Source: Ehretia macrophylla
Lineage: Eukaryota; Streptophyta; Magnoliopsida; Boraginales; Ehretiaceae
Assembly (NCBI GenBank): GCA_037974665.1
Contig: CM075778.1
Location: 23,006,001 to 23,070,000 of the forward strand
DNA length: 64,000 bases
Reading direction: 5' to 3'
Positions 59,485-64,000 of the stretch are shown in pieces. Numbering within the stretch: position 1 is the first letter of the stretch; every line of letters begins with the position of its first letter. Position numbers and translations under genes: made by a program. A model generated the notes under the pieces. The model ran no database searches and was not told the DNA's origin. It saw only the letters and a program-made list of their open reading frames with translations.

Positions 59485-62160
59485 TGTGATAACCCGAACC
59501 CGACATGCATTTAATAGCATTTAATTACATTTGATTAAATGCCATCTTAAATGTTAATATTTAATTGCACTTGATTACATGTTTATATTTACTTGTTTAT
59601 TTGTATTTTGGCATTAACTCCCTAATTCTTTAAAATATTCTAGAAATAGTTAAATTAATTATTTTTAAATTAATATTGATTATTTTGATTGATTTGATTA
59701 TTTTAATAATCGGTTTTAATTGTCTTGCATTAAAATCACTCAGTTTTCAAATAAATGAGAAAAGTAACTCCGAGCCAGAGTGAATTTTAAACTATTCTAC
59801 TATTCTACTTATCAAAAATTATAGTTTTCTATTAGTGCTCATCATTTGATTAGCGATCGTTTATTGACCGCTCGATCGTAGCATTTCAAAAATGAGAGTT
59901 AGAGAAATATTTCCCGAATTTCGTAAAAAAATGTTTTTAGCTTAATTTAGCTAGTTTTAGTTGGTTTTCATTAAAATTGCATTGTTTTAACTTGAATTCG
60001 GTTAAATGGCATCAAAATAAACTTATTTGACCAATTTTCACTTAAGTTTGATTTTGCAAATGACCAAAATGCCCTTGTCACCTTTTAAATAATAAAACAA
60101 GGCAAAAATCAATAAAAACAATTTGCATAATGACCATTTTGTCCTTGCCATGGCCGAAGCTCTCAAGGAGGGAAAAGAAATAATTTTTCTTGCATTTTCT
60201 TCTACAATCATGCGTGGAATTGCTCGGGGGTCGTGGCTCGGGTACTTGCGGGTCTTGGTCTTCAATCTCTGTGAGGGTTTTCATGCTTTTGTGCATTTAA
60301 ATTCGAATTTGAATTTTGTGTCAAATTTTTAGATTTGATATATAATGTGTTATAATGCCTGTAAATGCTTGATAGAGCTTCTTTTGAGTTCGTAGAGCAT
60401 TGTTTGATAGTTATTTAGCAATTTTTACGGTTGAAACTGCGTATTTGAAATTGGGGAAAAATAATGAATAGTGAATTATGAATAGTAAACCCTAGAATTT
60501 CGGATTTTGGTCCGAATTACGATTGCTTGATTTGGATAGGTGCCATTAGTGATAGAAAGATAAAATGTGCAATAAAAATGGACCGGCCTTTGATAAAATT
60601 AGAAATTAGACAAAGAAACGTAAAGGGGCCGTTTGACCAAGTGTTGACCATACTCGAATTGAGTTGGGGGTTTTGCTATTAAGGGCATGGAAGCACTTTT
60701 GGCGCTGTTGTGGCGTTGATTGAATGACCGGTTAACATAGCTGTAGTTCAAATGCAGTAGGTGGACTTTCAGACTTCGGTTGGGAAAATGAAGTTTAGTG
60801 ACATAGAAACGTGCCTTGTAGTGCCTAAGTGAATGTAGTGAAATCGGTTTCTTAATCCCGTAGCTCGTTTGCTCGTAATTGCCTTTGGAAGTTAGAGATT
60901 GAATAGTGATATTTGTTATTTTCATGTTTGAACTGCCATTACCTATTTGATTGATGTTATTGTTAGTATTCATGATAATCATGCTTGAAAAGTTAATTGA
61001 TTGCTATTATTGATTGTAAATGCTTGTTATCTCATTTATCGCCATTAATCTGTACTTTCGTGTTATTGCTCGTTTATTGCTTGTATCTCATATTGCATTG
61101 CATAAGTGTTAGGCGCGTGAGTGATGGACCTCTCTGGGTAGTCTCGGGCTGCTAGGGTTAGTTGCTCTAGCTCCGTGTCCTATTCCCTTTCTCGCTTGGG
61201 TTGTCGCCCAGGGAGTTTTAGGTCGTAGAATTGACAGAGTATGTCCGGAGTACTCTAAACGGAAGTTATAAGGTGGGTGAACGAGCGCGTCATCGTTAAA
61301 GTCATCGAAGTCATGATCAGTACATTACTCGCTCGAGTGAACCATAGCCTTCAGAGTATGGTATAACTTTGAATGGTTGTGTTAATGCTTTCTTTAATTG
61401 TTTATTGTGTTTTCGTTTATATTGAATGCTTTCTTATTGATTATATTGCTTAACTGTACCTATTTGCATTGCACGATCTTCTTTCTCTCCACCTCGATAT
61501 CTGTCTCACCCTCACTAAGTATATGTGTTGAGTATACTCACTCCTCACCACCACATTTCAGGAAATGCCATGTTAGCTAGAAAGTTCGTGATTATGTGAA
61601 AGTTCGTGCTTGAAGAGTTGTCTTGCGTGCCTATGTGGCTTGAGTTGTCGAAGTTGCAAAGATGTATGCTTTCATGTATTGTATGTATTTAATGTTAAAA
61701 GGAATGTAATTTAAATTTAACTAGGTAATTGAGGTAGAATGATAAGCTAGTTTATGTAATCAGTTAGTATAGTTTAACTTCATTTCATGTTTGTAATGTC
61801 CAAAGGAAAAGAGTTAGAATGGTATGATAGTCTATTTTATGCAATAGGTTAGTATGGTTTAATTGTCAAGCTTGATTGTACTTGTCAAAGATGAGAAGAG
61901 ATAGGTTAGCTTTTAAATTGGAAATATATATATAATTTTTGTGTTTATTTGTTGAGAAACAAGGCTCGGATGGCCTTGAGGTGTTTGTATGGTTGGACAC
62001 GGTGCTAGTCTACTTATATGCTATTGCAGGTTTTGCATTTTTCCTAGAAACAGGGGAGACTCCGTCCGTCTTTCCCTAAAATTTTGCCCGGGTTTGGAAT
62101 TGGGTTGTGATTAGATTAATTGATAGAACTGCCAGTCTCGAGAGGGATCGGGGTGTTACA
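59485..62160 (+). mobile_element. Solo LTR, gypsy type, family A, in gag of element G
   Basis: Begins TGTGATAACCC and ends GGGGTGTTACA, 2,676 bp, closely matching 9872-12537. Flanks CGAGG and CAAGA agree at 3 of 5 places; both differences are G to A, and one lies in a CpG. TCT/GTGAGGG at 60268-60277, hairpin 61516-61540 with one mismatch, TTTCAG ending at 61561. Younger than element G, which it splits. Confidence 0.93.
61516..61540 (+). promoter_or_regulatory. LTR hairpin, family A
   Basis: Stem TAAGTATA/TATACTCA (61516-61523, 61533-61540) with one mismatch relative to the perfect stem at 11924-11948. Confidence 0.55.
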
Positions 62161-64000
62161 CAAGACAGACTCAGAGTTATACCGGGCCTACTCAAACTCT
62201 GGTACGACCAGTTTATAGTCAAAATCAGGGCAAGTCTCGTCTAGCTATAGCACGATCTCAGCAGGGTAGTTCAGCTACCTCTTCTTACAGAGCTCATACG
62301 GAAGGCACTGTTGCAAGACGTCACCAGTAGTACAGCTTCTGTCAGCGTCAGAGCCATACTGAAGAAAATTGCTGGAGGAAATTGAACAGATGTACAAGTT
62401 GCAGGAGTGACCAGCACAGGGTTAAATGACTGCTTAAAATTCAAGAACATTAGGGGTCAGACATCTGGGCAGGGTACTCAGACCAGGACACCAGCTACAA
62501 CACCAGCACCAGGGGGACAGGCCTGAGTATTTACTTTAGATGCAGATGAGCTTCCTGATACGACTGCAGTTGTTGAAGGTACTTTTCTTCTCAATAATAA
62601 ATCAGTTACAGTTTTAATTGATTCTGGGGCTACATACTCATTCATCATACCGATGTGTGCACAATTTTCTGCTTTAAAAATTGATAAATTACCTTATAAG
62701 ATTGAGGTAGGTTCACCTATAGGCACTAAAATTTTCACTGAATCTGTGTGTAAAGCCTGTGAATTGTGTATTGGGGGTCGAGTCCTTCCTGGTGATTTGA
62801 TTATCTTGCATTTTAAGGACTTTGAAATAATTATGGGTATGGACTGGTTGGGTGAATCTTATGCTTATCTAGATTGTAGAAGAAAAATTGTGAAACTAGA
62901 AATGCCTAATCAACTCGTAATTGAGATTGTCGATAGTCGTAAGTCTACGGGTACTCGTATAATTTCTTCTATTAAGGCGACTAAAATGCTGAGTAAAGGT
63001 TGTGATGCTTATTTGGCCTATTTGATTAATCAATCTACGGATAAACTAAAACAAAACGAGGTGCCAATTGTGAATGAGTTTCTGGGTATTTTTCCTGAAG
63101 AGTTACCTGGGTTGCTGCCCGATAGAGAGATAGAGTTTGTGATTGACTTATTGCCAGGGACTACACCTATCTCTAGAACTCCGTATAGAATGGCTCTGCC
63201 TGAGTTGCAGGAATTGAAAGTTCAGTTGCAGGGTTTACTTGAGAAGAGATTCATTCAGCCGAGTTCTTAACCTTGGGGTACACCAGTCTTATTTGTTAAA
63301 AGAAGGACAGATCTCTCTGCTTGTGCATTGATTATCGGGGCCTCAATCAGGTGACTATTAAAAAAAATATCCATTGCCTTTAATTGAGGAGTTGTTTGAT
63401 CAGTTGCAGGGTGCCAGGGTATTTTCTAAATTTGATTTGAGGCAGGGTTATTATCAGTTGAGGATCAAGAAAGATGATGTGCCTAAAACTGCTTTTAGAA
63501 CTCGTTATGACCATTATGAGTTTGTTGTTCTGCCGTTTGGCTTGACTAATGCTCCCGCCGCATTTATGGATTTAATACAAAGGGTATTCCTTCCGTATCT
63601 GGACCAATTTGTGGTTATTTTTATTGATGATATTCTTGTGTATTCTAAATCTGAAGCTGAGCACGAATAATATCTCAGGATTGTATTACAAATTTTTGAA
63701 GAGCATAAATTGTTTGCAAAATTCAGCAAATGTGAGTTCTGGTTAAAGCATGTTGCTTTTCTCGGTCATATTATCTTGCAGGATGGTATTTCTGTTGATT
63801 CGGCAAAGATTGAGGTTGTATTAGCTTGGAAACGACTTGAGACTGTTATAGAGATCCGCAGTTTTCTGGGTTTAGCAGGTTATTATAGAAGATTTCTCAA
63901 GGATTTCTCTAAAATTGCCGGACCTTTGACTCAGCTTACTCTAAAGAAAACTGTGTTTGATTGGAATCAAAAATGTGAGGCTAGCTTCCAGGAATTGAAG
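62161..64000 (+). mobile_element. Gypsy gag end, protease, RT (element G), runs off window
   Basis: After the solo LTR the element resumes with a gag zinc knuckle ('YSFCQRQSHTEENCW', about 62330-62390), aspartic protease ('VLIDSGATYSFI', about 62610-62645; 'IIMGMDWLG'), the RT linker ('FPEELPGLL', 'LLPGTTPISRTPYRMA') and RT ('[15 protein letters not shown]', '[13 protein letters not shown]', FIDD at about 63620-63635), then the start of RNase H ('FLGLAGYYRRFLKDFSKIAG'). It is cut by the window end. Fossil with some breaks. Confidence 0.92.

Noticed and set aside
60599-60982. 127-codon minus-strand open frame
   Set aside because: It lies antisense inside the family A solo LTR and has no recognisable domain.
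9872-62160. One giant element with LTRs at 9872-12537 and 59485-62160
   Set aside because: The first copy has its own perfect 5-bp duplication CTAAC and the second interrupts a gag gene that continues on both sides.

Overview
This window looks like heterochromatic or gene-poor DNA from a eudicot-type plant with a repeat-rich genome. The support is Ty3/gypsy elements with a chromodomain-like integrase tail, tRNA-iMet primer sites, Ty1/copia elements (one with the Sirevirus polypurine signature), a TNP2-type CACTA transposase, a plant-transposon-protein (PF20167-like) gene and degenerate CCCTAAA repeats. I found no convincing host gene, tRNA, rRNA or CRISPR array. I cannot name the species.

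Layout. 1-5442: 5' part of a minus-strand copia element (LTR 3535-5442, leader leftwards to the window edge) cut by a gypsy-type solo LTR at 412-2693. 5443-9750: scrap of minus-strand gypsy reverse transcriptase, then a decayed minus-strand CACTA transposase (6240-8185) with a large palindrome upstream. 9751-12650: interstitial telomere-like repeats split by a solo LTR at 9872-12537. 12651-16651: a broken PF20167-like gene between GC-rich palindromic clusters. 16652-22099: a minus-strand solo LTR that received another solo LTR (18787-21284). 22105-23067: one end of a CACTA-type transposon with subterminal repeats. 23068-37788: 3' half of a gypsy element whose reverse transcriptase was split by a whole-length copia element (23731-33115). 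37789-41246: mostly anonymous AT-rich DNA with a Sirevirus-like LTR. 41247-53107: a small non-coding gypsy-type element whose 3' LTR was hit by a second non-coding LTR element (43413-51255). 53438-55932: another solo LTR. 55974-64000: a gypsy element with 5' LTR, gag, protease and RT, running off the right edge and holding one more solo LTR (59485-62160).

Dating by nesting: host gypsy and non-coding elements are older than the copia, the second non-coding element and the solo LTRs inside them. The six solo LTRs, four with perfect 5-bp target duplications, point to frequent LTR-LTR recombination.

The most interesting signal is inside the gypsy-type LTRs. LTRs too diverged to align over most of their length share an ordered module: a TATA-like stretch and short leader, a GGTGAGGG splice-donor-like site, about 1.1-1.8 kb, the string CCTC(A/G)CT, a hairpin whose stem bases change in compensating pairs between families, a TTTCAGG or TTTTAGG acceptor-like site, and a short acidic reading frame. 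Nothing I know names this module.
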